Shown: piece by piece, positions 1-8,765 of the stretch
Layout: each line of letters starts with the position of its first letter
Position numbering within the stretch: the stretch's first letter is position 1
DNA from: Asaia bogorensis
Lineage (GTDB): Bacteria; Pseudomonadota; Alphaproteobacteria; Acetobacterales; Acetobacteraceae
Direction: 5' to 3'
DNA: 64,000 nucleotides
Assembly (NCBI GenBank): GCA_945868845.1
Contig: CAMBMS010000009.1
Location: 1 to 64,000, forward strand
Made by a program: the position numbers and the translations under genes
Notes under the pieces: generated by a model
Told to the model about the DNA's origin: nothing
Database searches by the model: none
The model's input: the letters and a program-made list of their open reading frames with translations, nothing else

Positions 1-376
<376 letters not shown>

Positions 377-553
377 TATGACGCCACATCGCCCAAGCGG
401 ATGATCATCAGTGAGTGGATGATAACCGTCTGGACGAAACAACCGCCGCTTACACCGCACACAACAAGCACACCAAAACCTTACCCTCGGACGTGATCCG
501 AGGGCGAACCCAACCTATCCATCCGAAAGGGTGAGACAGGATGGTTTGGACGA

Positions 554-667
554 CCTGGTGGCTTTGGCGGGGTGCCTACACCCGATCCCATCCCGAACTC
601 GGACGTGAAAAACCCCAGCGCCCATGGTACTGTGTCCTAAGGCACGGGAGAGTAGGTCGCCGCCAGG
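554..667 (+). rRNA. rrf: 5S rRNA
   Basis: A 114-base 5S rRNA. The ends pair (5' CCTGGTGGC with 3' GCCGCCAGG), and the internal CCGATCCCATCCCGAACTCGG loop region is diagnostic. The gene is flanked by a perfect 10-base inverted repeat, ATGGTTTGGA at 541-550 and TCCAAACCAT at 671-680, which would close a precursor stem around 5S for RNase processing. The 23S-5S spacer (377-553) shows no further gene. Confidence 0.95.
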
Positions 668-702
668 TCTTCCAAACCATCCAGCACAACACAAAACTAA
701 AA

Positions 703-741
703 CCCCGGATTCTACCGGGGCAGGTCCCGGATCTACCGGGA
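703..741 (+). repeat. Two tandem small hairpins between 5S rRNA and tRNA-fMet
   Basis: Two near-identical stem-loops stand side by side: CCCCGG-attcta-CCGGGG (703-720) and TCCCGG-atcta-CCGGGA (725-741). The second ends five bases before the tRNA 5' end. They lack a T-run, so they are more likely rRNA/tRNA precursor processing structures than terminators. That role is inference. Confidence 0.55.
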
Positions 742-746
742 CAGGA

Positions 747-823
<77 letters not shown>

Positions 824-827
824 ATTT

Positions 828-863
828 CGCCCGCCACCTCAACAGGTTAGCGGGCGTTTTGAT
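828..863 (+). terminator. Rho-independent terminator of the rRNA operon
   Basis: Perfect 7-base stem CGCCCGC (828-834) / GCGGGCG (850-856), followed by TTTTGATTTT, directly after the last tRNA of the operon. This is the expected place and shape for an intrinsic terminator on the plus strand. Confidence 0.8.
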
Positions 864-1033
864 TTTGCGCTTAAACTCCGATTCCCTCCGTGGAAGCAAG
901 AGGGCGCGTAATCGCGCGAAGCGCCTCGAAAGCCCCGTATCGCGCAGCTTCAAAAGAAGCATTGCCTAGTAATATTCGTGGTGCTTCGCGCTACCTTGCG
1001 GTGAAGAGCGGCAATGGCCGGCCAGCGGTGATT

Positions 1034-2557
1034 TCAATCGAGTTGATCGAGAAAGGTGTCTGCCTCGGCGAGCACCTCTGCTTCGCGTGTTCGCGGCCAT
1101 GCGGCAAGCATACGATAAGGCATCGCCATCCGAGGGTTATTTGAGAGACGCTCTTTATGTCGGATCAGAAACGACCAATAGAGATAATTGAACGGGCATG
1201 CATTTGGCCCAGTCTTCTGCTTCACGTCGTAGGAGCAGCTGGCACAAAAATCGGACATACGGTCGATGTAAGCCCCTGAAGCAGCATATGGTTTAGACGC
1301 CATCTTCCCGCCATCCGCGAAGACCGCCATGCCGAGTGTGTTGGGCATCTCGACCCATTCGAACGCATCGGCATAAACGGCGAGATACCAGCGCTCGATT
1401 TGCCGCGGTGCGATGCCTGCCAGCAGGGCAAAGTTACCGGTCACCATCAACCGCTGAATATGGTGAGAATAAGCGTGTTTAACCGTGCTGCCGATTGCCT
1501 CTCGTAGACACCGCATCTCAGTGGCGCCGGTCCAATAGAACGCGGGAAGATTGCGTGTTGCATGAAGTGCGTTCTGATCCGCATAGCCCGGCATCAAAGT
1601 CCAGTAGATGCCGCGAACATATTCCCGCCAGCCGAGGATCTGACGTACGAAACCTTCTACGGCGTTCAAGGGCGCCCCGCCTGAGCTCCACGCCGCTGCC
1701 GCTGCCCGGCAAACTTCGAAAGGGGAAAGCAGGCCGAGGTTCAATGCCGGCGCGAGCAGTGAATGGTAGAGGAATGGGGCGCCGGATTTCATGGCGTCCT
1801 GATAGGTGCCGAAGTTCGGCAGTCCATGTGTCACGAAATCGTCAAGCGCACGAAGCGCATCAGACCGTGTCACCGGCCACTCGAATTCTTGAAGCTGGCC
1901 AAAATTATCGGGAAAGGACTGTTCGACGAGAGCAATTACCGCTTGTGTTGTTTCATCCGGCAAAAACCGCTGCCTCGCGGGTGGAACAGTCCGTGCCGGA
2001 AGCTTCTTTCTGTTCGCACGGTCATAGTTCCATTCGCCACCTGCCGGCTGATTCCCTTCCATTAGAAGCTGATGCTCACGTCGCATTTCGCGATAGAAGT
2101 GTTCCATCTGCCAGCTGCGGCGCCCGGAAGCCCAGGCAGCGAACCTTTTACGGCTAGCGAAAAAGCGACGATCGGAAAGGATTTCCACCGGCGTGCCGGT
2201 GAACGCTTCCCAGCCTTCGACCATCGCCTGGACGCGCCATTCCGAAGGTTCCGTCACCACAATGCGGCTCGGGCGATGCCGCGCAACGGCGCGTTGGACC
2301 TCGGTTATGAATCTGCCGGTATTGTCGGGCGCGTCGAGCCTTACATAGTCGACTGTCAGACCGCGCTGGCGCAGGGTCTCTGCGAAGTGCCGCATCGCCG
2401 CCAGCACCAGGACGATCTTCTGCTTGTGATGCCCGACGTGGGTGTTTTCTTCCATAACCTCCATCATCAGGACGATGTCACGGTCTGGATCGAGATGGTC
2501 CAGCGCAGACAGATCCAGAGACAGCTGGTCGCCAAGAATAATTCTCAGGACAGTCAT
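1034..2557 (-). CDS. phrB: FeS-type bacterial cryptochrome/photolyase, (6-4) photolyase-like
   Basis: A 507-residue protein of the photolyase-related family typified by Agrobacterium PhrB, which uses FAD, a lumazine antenna and a [4Fe-4S] cluster to repair (6-4) photoproducts with light. The N-terminus (ILGDQLSLD) is typical of the antenna domain. Four cysteines at 350, 438, 441 and 454, in the contexts MRCLRE, FCASC and [10 protein letters not shown], match the cluster ligands of PhrB in number and spacing. Overall length is also that of PhrB. ATG start; its first bases overlap the stop of the DUF2256 gene by four bases (ATGA), so the two are translationally coupled. First function in a four-gene minus-strand cassette. 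(6-4) specificity is inferred from family membership. Confidence 0.93.
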   Translation of the reverse strand: MTVLRIILGDQLSLDLSALDHLDPDRDIVLMMEVMEENTHVGHHKQKIVLVLAAMRHFAETLRQRGLTVDYVRLDAPDNTGRFITEVQRAVARHRPSRIVVTEPSEWRVQAMVEGWEAFTGTPVEILSDRRFFASRKRFAAWASGRRSWQMEHFYREMRREHQLLMEGNQPAGGEWNYDRANRKKLPARTVPPARQRFLPDETTQAVIALVEQSFPDNFGQLQEFEWPVTRSDALRALDDFVTHGLPNFGTYQDAMKSGAPFLYHSLLAPALNLGLLSPFEVCRAAAAAWSSGGAPLNAVEGFVRQILGWREYVRGIYWTLMPGYADQNALHATRNLPAFYWTGATEMRCLREAIGSTVKHAYSHHIQRLMVTGNFALLAGIAPRQIERWYLAVYADAFEWVEMPNTLGMAVFADGGKMASKPYAASGAYIDRMSDFCASCSYDVKQKTGPNACPFNYLYWSFLIRHKERLSNNPRMAMPYRMLAAWPRTREAEVLAEADTFLDQLD

Positions 2558-2730
2558 GACGAGGCCAGCCCAGTCCCGGACGCGGGTCGGGATGACACAG
2601 TGCGGCAGCGATCAGAGCAATATTTCACATTCACCCAGTCGCGCGCCCATTTTTTGCGCCAAACGAAGGGCCGACGGCAAACCATACAAAGCTTCGTTGG
2701 AAGATCAGTCTTGCGACGCAATTGAGCCAT
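2554..2730 (-). CDS. DUF2256 family zinc-ribbon-like mini-protein
   Basis: A 58-residue protein of family DUF2256. The visible core is a four-cysteine pattern, CMVCRRPF at residues 15-22 and YCSDRCR at 37-43, with the aromatic and basic stretch WRKKWARDW between them. This suggests a small metal-binding fold. The family is widely seen beside cryptochrome/photolyase genes, and here it overlaps the photolyase start by 4 bases. The ATG at 2728-2730 was chosen because it begins the conserved domain; the same frame is open upstream for over 100 more codons with no similarity to the family. Its role is unknown. Partnership with the photolyase is inference from the coupling. Confidence 0.85.
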   Translation of the reverse strand: MAQLRRKTDLPTKLCMVCRRPFVWRKKWARDWVNVKYCSDRCRTVSSRPASGTGLASS

Positions 2731-2734
2731 TGGA

Positions 2735-3484
2735 TCACCAAGGCACTGTCTGGCCGCGCCAGTCGAAAAACTCGCCGTTGGCGTCTGCCGTGAGTTGATC
2801 GACAACGGCAAGCAGATGGTGGGCCGCTGCTGCGGGTGTATGAACGTCCGCCCCTGACGCAGCGAAGGGAGCGGATAGTGGCGTGGCGACGGTGCCGGGA
2901 TGCAAGGCGACGCAGATTGCGTCTGGAGATCGACGGGCCAATTCAACAGCCGCTGTTCGAACCAGTTGATTGAGAGCGGCTTTGGAAGCCCTGTAGGAAT
3001 ACCACCCACCCAGCCGATTATCGCCGATGCTCCCCACTCGCGCGGACAGTGTCGCGAAGACAGATTTGCCCGACCTCGGCAACCTCGGCAGAACATGCTT
3101 CATGATCAGTGCGGGCCCGATCGCATTGAGCGCAAAAGCTCGCGCCAGATTGGCCACATCAAGTTGCCGCCAGCTCTTCTCGGGGCCCTGGCGATCATCA
3201 TGGAGAAATCCGGTCGCATCGATCACAAGACGAAGCTCACCCAAATCAGCGGCGAACGCCGCGGCACGCTCGAGACTGCCTTCGTCCAGAAGGTCAATCG
3301 CTGGTGAAGTGCTGCGACTGCATGCGACGACATGCTTGAACTTTCCCGCGGCCTGGACGGCTTCGACCAATGCCCCTCCAATTCCGCCACCGGCGCCGAA
3401 CACGACCGCCACGCCGGCCTGAGGAAACGACCCAAGGTCAACCCTGTCAGTCGTTTCGTCTTCCGGTTCAATTTGCCCCGTCAT
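2735..3484 (-). CDS. SDR-family oxidoreductase (CsgA/C-factor-like)
   Basis: About 249 residues, short-chain dehydrogenase/reductase fold. A glycine-rich nucleotide motif [14 protein letters not shown] lies near the N-terminus, and the catalytic pattern [11 protein letters not shown] gives the YxxxK pair. The conserved tail motif [14 protein letters not shown] is also present. The ATG at 3484 shares one base with the TGA of the upstream DCC-family gene (TGATG), so translation is probably coupled. Only four bases separate its stop from the DUF2256 start. Substrate unknown; C-factor-type SDRs often accompany photolyase loci. Confidence 0.85.
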   Translation of the reverse strand: MTGQIEPEDETTDRVDLGSFPQAGVAVVFGAGGGIGGALVEAVQAAGKFKHVVACSRSTSPAIDLLDEGSLERAAAFAADLGELRLVIDATGFLHDDRQGPEKSWRQLDVANLARAFALNAIGPALIMKHVLPRLPRSGKSVFATLSARVGSIGDNRLGGWYSYRASKAALNQLVRTAAVELARRSPDAICVALHPGTVATPLSAPFAASGADVHTPAAAAHHLLAVVDQLTADANGEFFDWRGQTVPW

Positions 3485-3891
3485 CAGCTCTTGGCTCCGC
3501 GTATGGCTGCCCGAATCCGCAGAGCTCGCCTGAAGACATGCGAGATGAACGGGCGAACCGGAAGAAAAATCCTGTAGCCCCACTCCAGGGCAATCAGAGC
3601 GCCCGGCAGGGACGCGGCGCGCGCTGCCCAGCGCCATCTTGGCAAACGATTCCAAACCTCGACGAATGCGGCAGCGCCGGAAAGAACACGCCCATCGCTT
3701 GCGCGAACATGGAAGCGCTTCATTGCGCGCTCTTGGGTAATTCCATCCGGAGGCAAGGCACCAATTTCAGAAATATCGACGAAACAGAGAGCGCGGTCTT
3801 GATCCTTACGTTGATAGTATCCGATCTCTGCCCGACACAGAGGACAGGAGCCATCAAAATACACAGTCGATTTCGAAAGCTCCGGCTCCAC
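3484..3891 (-). CDS. DCC-family thiol-disulfide oxidoreductase (DUF393)
   Basis: A 135-residue member of the DCC family (DUF393, YuxK-like). The signature DGSCPLCRAEI sits at residues 13-23, giving the D-x-x-C-x-x-C redox motif in a thioredoxin-like start (VYFDG). The C-terminal part is basic and hydrophobic (IALEWGYRIFLPVRPF), as in other members. It is first in the minus-strand cassette and overlaps the SDR start by one base. No partner substrate can be read from sequence. Confidence 0.88.
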   Translation of the reverse strand: MEPELSKSTVYFDGSCPLCRAEIGYYQRKDQDRALCFVDISEIGALPPDGITQERAMKRFHVRASDGRVLSGAAAFVEVWNRLPRWRWAARAASLPGALIALEWGYRIFLPVRPFISHVFRRALRIRAAIRGAKS

Positions 3892-3900
3892 GTTAATCTC

Positions 3901-4074
3901 CTAAAAGTCCAATTTTCGGTTGATCAGCACCAGAGTTTTGCGAATATACGCTCCATCCCCGATCTGTGGAACGAGGAACTCGGCGACGTCCGCGCGCGAG
4001 ATGATCCCGTTGCGCCACTGGAAGGCTTCGGCAAGAATCCGGTAGGGGCCGGTCCGGTCAGGCAGAGAACCTGA
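3901..4074 (-). pseudogene. C-terminal relic of an NAD(P)-binding SDR/atypical epimerase
   Basis: An open stretch with no start codon that reads like the last ~55 residues of an NAD(P)H-binding atypical SDR. Segments such as YRILAEAF, NGIISRADVAEFLV and YIRKTLVLINR resemble the tail of YwnB/YtfG-like proteins. A stop in the same frame (4075-4077) cuts it off from any N-terminal part, and the plus strand beyond is the next gene. Likely remains of a deleted gene. Confidence 0.55.
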
Positions 4075-4168
4075 TCAAGTTGCACAAGACCCAGTTGGCA
4101 TCCGATCGGACCAGTTGCCGTTCGCCGCCGGGCTGGCGAAGCGCGTCCAATCTGTCGAATATCCTGCC

Positions 4169-4939
4169 ATGACCGATTCGCCGCAGTCCCGCTCGCCCTC
4201 CTACCGCTTGCCCGCGCTCGATAGGGACTTCCTGCTCGGTGATTCGATGCGCGGGGTACGGTTCCAGCTCGAATATGCCAAGGCCGAGGAGGCGCTGCGC
4301 ACCTGGGGCGTGCGCTCCACCATCGTGGTGTTCGGTAGCGCCCGGGTGCGCGAGGACGGGCCGCCAGAGCATCGCCGCTGGTACCGTGATGCCCGCGCCT
4401 TCGGGCGGCTGGCCTCCGAGCGGGGCGGCGCGCTGCGTGCCGGCGACGGCCCGCGCGACAATGTGATCGCCACCGGCGGCGGCCCGGGCGTGATGGAGGC
4501 GGCCAACCGCGGCGCCGCGGAGGCCGGCGCCCCCTCGATCGGCTTCAACATCACCCTGCCGCTGGAACAGGCGCCCAATCGCTACACCACGCCGGACCTG
4601 ACCTTCCGCTTCCACTATTTCGCCATGCGCAAGATGCACCTGGCGATGCGCGCCAAGGCGCTGGTAGTCTTTCCCGGCGGGTTCGGCACGCTGGACGAAT
4701 TGTTCGAACTGCTGACCCTGTCGCAGACTCGGAAAATGCCCCGCGTGCCGGTGGTGCTGTTCGATTCCACCTATTGGCGGCATGTGGTCAATTTCGACGC
4801 CCTGGCCGGGGCCGGCATGATCGACCCGGCCGACCTGGCCCTGTTTGACTATGCCAATACTGCCGGGGAGGCGTGGGAGAAACTGGTCGCCAGGGGCCTA
4901 TTCCCGCTAGAATCCGAGCGGCCGGCAACCGGGGCGTGA
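4169..4939 (+). CDS. LOG-family protein (TIGR00730-like nucleotide 5'-monophosphate phosphoribohydrolase)
   Basis: A 256-residue Rossmann-fold protein of the LOG/lysine decarboxylase-like family. Members hydrolyse the N-glycosidic bond of (cytokinin) nucleoside monophosphates. Conserved motifs are visible: VVFGSARV near the N-terminus, TGGGPGVMEAANRGA in the middle, and the diagnostic FPGGFGTLDELFEL. Start chosen at ATG 4169, where similarity begins; upstream in-frame codons are not conserved in character. Monocistronic by appearance, followed by 314 bases without a gene. Confidence 0.88.
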   Translation: MTDSPQSRSPSYRLPALDRDFLLGDSMRGVRFQLEYAKAEEALRTWGVRSTIVVFGSARVREDGPPEHRRWYRDARAFGRLASERGGALRAGDGPRDNVIATGGGPGVMEAANRGAAEAGAPSIGFNITLPLEQAPNRYTTPDLTFRFHYFAMRKMHLAMRAKALVVFPGGFGTLDELFELLTLSQTRKMPRVPVVLFDSTYWRHVVNFDALAGAGMIDPADLALFDYANTAGEAWEKLVARGLFPLESERPATGA

Positions 4940-5253
4940 CGGGATCGCCATAGGTACCGGGGCCCGCTGGCCGATCCGGGCAAACCGCCAGCTATCATGA
5001 CGATCACTCTTTCGCGGTGTTCAGTGCGCTAATTCGTGGGCCCGGGAGGGCGTGAGTCGCAGAACCGTAGTGTGGAGATCATCATCCGCTGATCTTACGG
5101 ATTATAGGCTGAATGGAAAAAGGCGCCACGAAGCGCATTTTTTATGCGAGGCATCCATAGCTGCTCCCCATAGTTGCCCTGGCACGGAAAAAGCCCGCAA
5201 TATAGCGGATCAGGAACCACCCATCGCGCAACAAACATGATTGGAAGCCCCGC
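4940..5253. other. Intergenic, no gene seen
   Basis: 314 bases between the LOG-family gene and the aldolase. A 62-codon open frame (5052-5240) has no recognisable protein character and no convincing ribosome binding site. I see no tRNA, terminator or repeat. It probably contains the promoter of the downstream aldolase gene, but no clear sigma-70 boxes stand out. Confidence 0.4.
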
Positions 5254-6012
5254 ATGTCAGCCGCCCTTAAACCCGTGCCCAGCATGACAGATGCCGAATG
5301 GCAGGCGCGCTGCGACCTCGCCGCCTTGTATCGCGTGGTGCAGCACATGAACTGGACCGACCTGATCAACACTCACATGTCTGCGCGCATCCCCGATCAG
5401 CCGGATCATTTCCTGATTAACCGCTATGGCGAAATGTTTGATGAAGTGACAGCCTCCAGCCTGATCAAGATGGATTTCAACGGCAATGTCGTGGGGGAGG
5501 CCGGCAAGTTCAACAATGCTGGATTTACCATCCACTCCGCAGTGTTACGCGGGCGGTCGGATGCGAATTTCGTCATGCACACGCACACCCGCGCCGGCGG
5601 CGGCGTGTCCTTGCTGCAAAAGGGCCTGCGTCCGATCAGCCAGGATGCGATGCAGGTGTTCGATGATATCGCCTATCATGAATATGGCGTGCCGGCGACG
5701 CAGGAAGAATGCGATGCGCTGATGAAGAACGCACAGATCGGCACCTGCATTATCCTAGAAAATCATGGTCTACTAACCCTCGGCCCGACCGTGCATGGCA
5801 CCTTCATGCGCATGTATATGCTCGAACGCGCCTGTGAACTGGAATTGATCTCGCGCACCGTCAACGCCTCCATCGTGCATATTGCTCCGGATGTGGTGGA
5901 GAAGTATGCGGGCCGCATGCAAAAGCGCCGCGCGTTGCCTGAATACGGCCAAATGGAATGGAACGGCCTGATCCGCACCATTGAACGCGCCGGCGCCGAT
6001 TATCGGCGTTAA
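5254..6012 (+). CDS. Class II aldolase/adducin-domain protein
   Basis: A 252-residue class II aldolase/adducin family member. These proteins bind a divalent metal through histidines and cleave or rearrange aldol substrates. The metal-site motif is visible as NFVMHTHTRAG near residues 107-117, and the second His region as CIILENHGLLTLGPTV near 166-181. The N-terminal NTHMSARIP and GEMFDEVTASSLIKMD segments are also typical. ATG with GGAAG eight bases upstream. No pathway partners are adjacent, so the substrate is unknown. Confidence 0.87.
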   Translation: MSAALKPVPSMTDAEWQARCDLAALYRVVQHMNWTDLINTHMSARIPDQPDHFLINRYGEMFDEVTASSLIKMDFNGNVVGEAGKFNNAGFTIHSAVLRGRSDANFVMHTHTRAGGGVSLLQKGLRPISQDAMQVFDDIAYHEYGVPATQEECDALMKNAQIGTCIILENHGLLTLGPTVHGTFMRMYMLERACELELISRTVNASIVHIAPDVVEKYAGRMQKRRALPEYGQMEWNGLIRTIERAGADYRR

Positions 6013-6066
6013 TGCGGCGTTACCACATATCGAGTTGTGGTCTGTGTGATGTAACAGAAGGAAGCT

Positions 6067-6081
6067 CGGGGCTCTGCCCCG
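6067..6081. repeat. Short GC palindrome, GGGGC-N3-GCCCC type
   Basis: CGGGGCTCTGCCCCG, a 6-base stem with a 3-base loop just downstream of the aldolase gene. A second element of the same type (GGGGCAAAGCCCC, 7337-7349) lies in front of the PhyH gene. Such GGGGC-N3-GCCCC hairpins recur in intergenic regions of many alphaproteobacteria. Here they may act as weak transcription ends or be members of a dispersed repeat. Confidence 0.5.
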
Positions 6082-6208
6082 AACTCCGTCTAAAAGAGTA
6101 AAGGGAGCCCAGAAAGCAATGCTCCCTGGTGGAGGTTTTGGGGCCTGGACCCATTTATACCGAACATCAAAACTCTCACCTTCAGGGCCACCGCAAGATC
6201 AATAATGG

Positions 6209-6430
6209 TGGTTGCGGGGACAGGACACTACTTATATCGAACTACGTTCCGATAGCCGTAGGCATGGGAAAATTCCGGCCCACGATCCTTGGTCTCCGGT
6301 TCGAATCCAATCCCCTCCGCTATCCTTCTTCGCGCTGACGCACTTCGCAGGACATGGGCTCTTGCGCCTATACTGGGATCGAGTGATTTCGGTCCAGACC
6401 ATCGTGGTCTCGTTCGAATCTATCCAATCC
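6209..6430. other. Intergenic scar with tRNA-like fragments
   Basis: The 469-base gap 6013-6481 holds no complete gene but three tRNA-like pieces. Bases 6209-6225 (TGGTTGCGGGGACAGGA) are the exact reverse complement of the last 17 bases of the tRNA-fMet at 747-823, including CCA. Bases 6299-6322 carry GGTTCGAATCC followed by CTCCGCTA, like a degenerate tRNA-Ser 3' end. Bases 6411-6420 carry another CGTTCGAATC. No full cloverleaf can be drawn. Such tRNA 3' ends are typical attachment sites of integrative elements, so this may be an excision scar. Confidence 0.45.
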
Positions 6431-6481
6431 AAAGAAATCATAACTGGCTGCGATCACTCAGTTTCTTTTTCAGTCAGACAC

Positions 6482-7288
6482 CTAGGGATAGACGACGGGA
6501 AAAATCGGCGCATCGAACGGATCGCCATCGGCCATAACTAGGCCGGTGAAAGGCGGCGAGCCTCGGCCGGCGCGCTTGGCATAGACCGCATCGTCGCCCA
6601 CCCAGCGGGCGGAGAAGACGCGGCGCGAGCGCGGCGAGCGATTTGCGGGCGCGCCGTGCACGGTGCGGAAACTGAAGGCGATAGCATCGCCCGGCTCCAT
6701 GTCCCAGCCGGCGATGTCGAGCTGGCCGCGCATCGCGTCGATATCGGGCATGACCTCGAAATCGTCGTTCTCATAGAGGCGCGTGCCGTCAAAACGCATC
6801 GGCCTGAAACCCTTGCCCCAGCGGTGCGAGCCGCGGATGCATTCCATCACGATATCGCGCGACACGGGATCGAGCGGAATCCAGAAGCTCACGCTCTGCT
6901 GGCCTTCGACACAGTAATAGGGCTGGTCCTGATGCCAGGGGGTGATGGTGCTGGTGCCTGGCTGTTTGACGAGCACATGATCGTGAAAGAAGCGTGCCGT
7001 CTTCGACTGCATCAGCCGCGCCGCGATCTCAGCCGCGTTCGATTCCAGAACGAACGTTTCGAATTGGGAGATGCGCTGCCAGTTGCACAAGTCCTGGAAG
7101 AAGGGTGCCGAGCCATCCGGCGGTCGCACCGTCCGTTCGAGCGGGCTGGGATCTGCCATCAGCGCATTGATGCCTGCCCGCAGCGTGTCCATCCAGGGGC
7201 TGAAAGCCTGGCGCAGAACGACGACCCCATCCCGTTGATAGGCCGCCACGTCTTCCTCTGTCGCCGGTGACTGCTCCGAACCGTCCAT
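6482..7288 (-). CDS. Phytanoyl-CoA dioxygenase (PhyH) family protein
   Basis: A 268-residue Fe(II)/2-oxoglutarate dioxygenase of the PhyH family. The metal triad is visible: H119 and D121 in TPWHQDQPYY and H211 in FRTVHGAPAN. The basic segment RSPRSRR after it supplies a candidate arginine for the 2-oxoglutarate carboxylate. Family members hydroxylate acyl-CoAs, ectoine or small natural products; the substrate here cannot be told. It stands alone, downstream of surA on the same strand, with a GC palindrome between them. Confidence 0.88.
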   Translation of the reverse strand: MDGSEQSPATEEDVAAYQRDGVVVLRQAFSPWMDTLRAGINALMADPSPLERTVRPPDGSAPFFQDLCNWQRISQFETFVLESNAAEIAARLMQSKTARFFHDHVLVKQPGTSTITPWHQDQPYYCVEGQQSVSFWIPLDPVSRDIVMECIRGSHRWGKGFRPMRFDGTRLYENDDFEVMPDIDAMRGQLDIAGWDMEPGDAIAFSFRTVHGAPANRSPRSRRVFSARWVGDDAVYAKRAGRGSPPFTGLVMADGDPFDAPIFPVVYP

Positions 7289-7390
7289 ACCAGCCCTCCG
7301 CAGGTTGTCTATACTGGAACCGCAAAAGAGGGTTCAGGGGCAAAGCCCCCAATCTTCCTTCCCTCCGTTTATGCCCCACAAATCCTGTTA

Positions 7391-8725
7391 CTACGCCCCG
7401 CCGCTACGGAGGTCGATGGTGGAGCGGCGGCGTAAGTCTCCTTGCAACTGGCGGGAGGCAAGTTCGGCGCGTTCCGCCAGCAGCCGGGTCTGGATTTCTT
7501 CCCTGTTGATCGTGGACATGACTTTCTGTTCCCGAGTGCAAATCATGACCACGGCAACGCCATTACTGGAGATCAGCGGCTGGGTGACCCGCCCGAGGGG
7601 TAATTCGGCCAGAAGCTGACGGTATTGCGGCGGGCTGACCGCGGCAAGATTCACCTCGCCGCCCGGATCGGCGGGGCGGGGGGAATTGGCGGCCTGATGG
7701 GCCTGCTCCATCTGCGCGCAGTTGCGTAAGCCGGCGCCGATTTGGCGCACGCGTTCTACCACAGCGGCCTGTTCCGGCGTGGGTTGGCCATTGCTCGCGA
7801 TCGGCATGGTGAAGGGTAAGAACACCTGGCGCAGGGTAAGGGCGATGGATTGTTCCCGCCCGGCTTCGCGCTTGCCGCGCATTTGGACGATGGCGAAGCC
7901 GCCGGCGACCTTGATCGGATTGCTGATAGCGCCTGACGGCATGTCGGGCGCGATTTTGGCGACCTCCGGGTCCAGCTGGTTGAGTGTTAGCCAGCCACGT
8001 TCGCCGCCTTGCAGGGCGGTCTGGCTCTGGCTGAACTGCGCGGCGACGATAGGGAAGGGGGCGCCAGAACGTAGCTGGCTGATGACGGTATCGGCAAAGC
8101 GCTGGGCATCTGCGGTGCGGGTGGGATTGCTGCTCGGGATGAAGATCTCGCCCAGGCGATACTCGGGCCGACCGGTCTGCTGCGCCTCTATCCTGCCCTG
8201 CTCGGCGATTTCGACCTCTGAGATGATGGCGGCATTGCCGAGATGCTGGCGTAGCACGTCGGTCCAGCCGATCTGTACGCGCAGCTGGTCGACTAGAGTG
8301 CGCAGGCTGATACCATCCTGGGCGAGGCGTGTTCGCAGCGCGTTGGGGGGCAGGTTGTTGCGCGCCTCGATATCACGGATGGCGGCGACGATCTGCGCGT
8401 CGCGGATGATGACGTGCCGGCGCAGGGCTTCCTGCAGCTGCAGCCGTTCATCAATCAATTGCTGGGTGATTTGTGGATGCAGGCGGTGGAGCACGTCCGC
8501 GTTCAGGGGCATGTTGGTGGAGATAGCGAACAGCTTCCCGCGCGCGACAACGTCGGCGTTGCTGATGGCATCGCCATTGACTACCGCGACGATTTCCATC
8601 CCGCGTCCGGTGAGGACGGTTGGCGCGGTGGCTGAATTTCGGGGTGTCAGTTGGGCGAGAGAGTGGGGAGCGAGCAGCCCGGAAGCTAGCAAGAATGCCA
8701 CCGGGATAGTGAGGCGAAATAACAT
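7391..8725 (-). CDS. surA: Periplasmic peptidyl-prolyl isomerase SurA
   Basis: A 444-residue SurA-type chaperone that escorts outer-membrane proteins, LptD being a classic client. A signal peptide covers residues 1-24 (hydrophobic IPVAFLLASGLLAPHSLA). It is followed by a SurA N-terminal domain with VVAVNGDAISNADV and LVDQLRVQIGW, and a parvulin (PpiC) domain from about residue 190 (YRLGEIFI, ERGWLTLNQLDPEV, GFAIVQM). Only 40 bases separate it from lptD upstream on the same strand, which fits the classic lptD-surA operon. The usual pdxA and rsmA genes do not follow. Confidence 0.92.
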   Translation of the reverse strand: MLFRLTIPVAFLLASGLLAPHSLAQLTPRNSATAPTVLTGRGMEIVAVVNGDAISNADVVARGKLFAISTNMPLNADVLHRLHPQITQQLIDERLQLQEALRRHVIIRDAQIVAAIRDIEARNNLPPNALRTRLAQDGISLRTLVDQLRVQIGWTDVLRQHLGNAAIISEVEIAEQGRIEAQQTGRPEYRLGEIFIPSSNPTRTADAQRFADTVISQLRSGAPFPIVAAQFSQSQTALQGGERGWLTLNQLDPEVAKIAPDMPSGAISNPIKVAGGFAIVQMRGKREAGREQSIALTLRQVFLPFTMPIASNGQPTPEQAAVVERVRQIGAGLRNCAQMEQAHQAANSPRPADPGGEVNLAAVSPPQYRQLLAELPLGRVTQPLISSNGVAVVMICTREQKVMSTINREEIQTRLLAERAELASRQLQGDLRRRSTIDLRSGGA

Positions 8726-8765
8726 GGCAACACAGCCTCTGGAGAAAAACCAATGGATCTCCGCC

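Noticed and set aside
4058-4783. 241-codon minus-strand open frame opposite the LOG-family gene
   Set aside because: Antisense shadow of a clear plus-strand gene; composition is low-complexity His/Gly/Arg with no family features.
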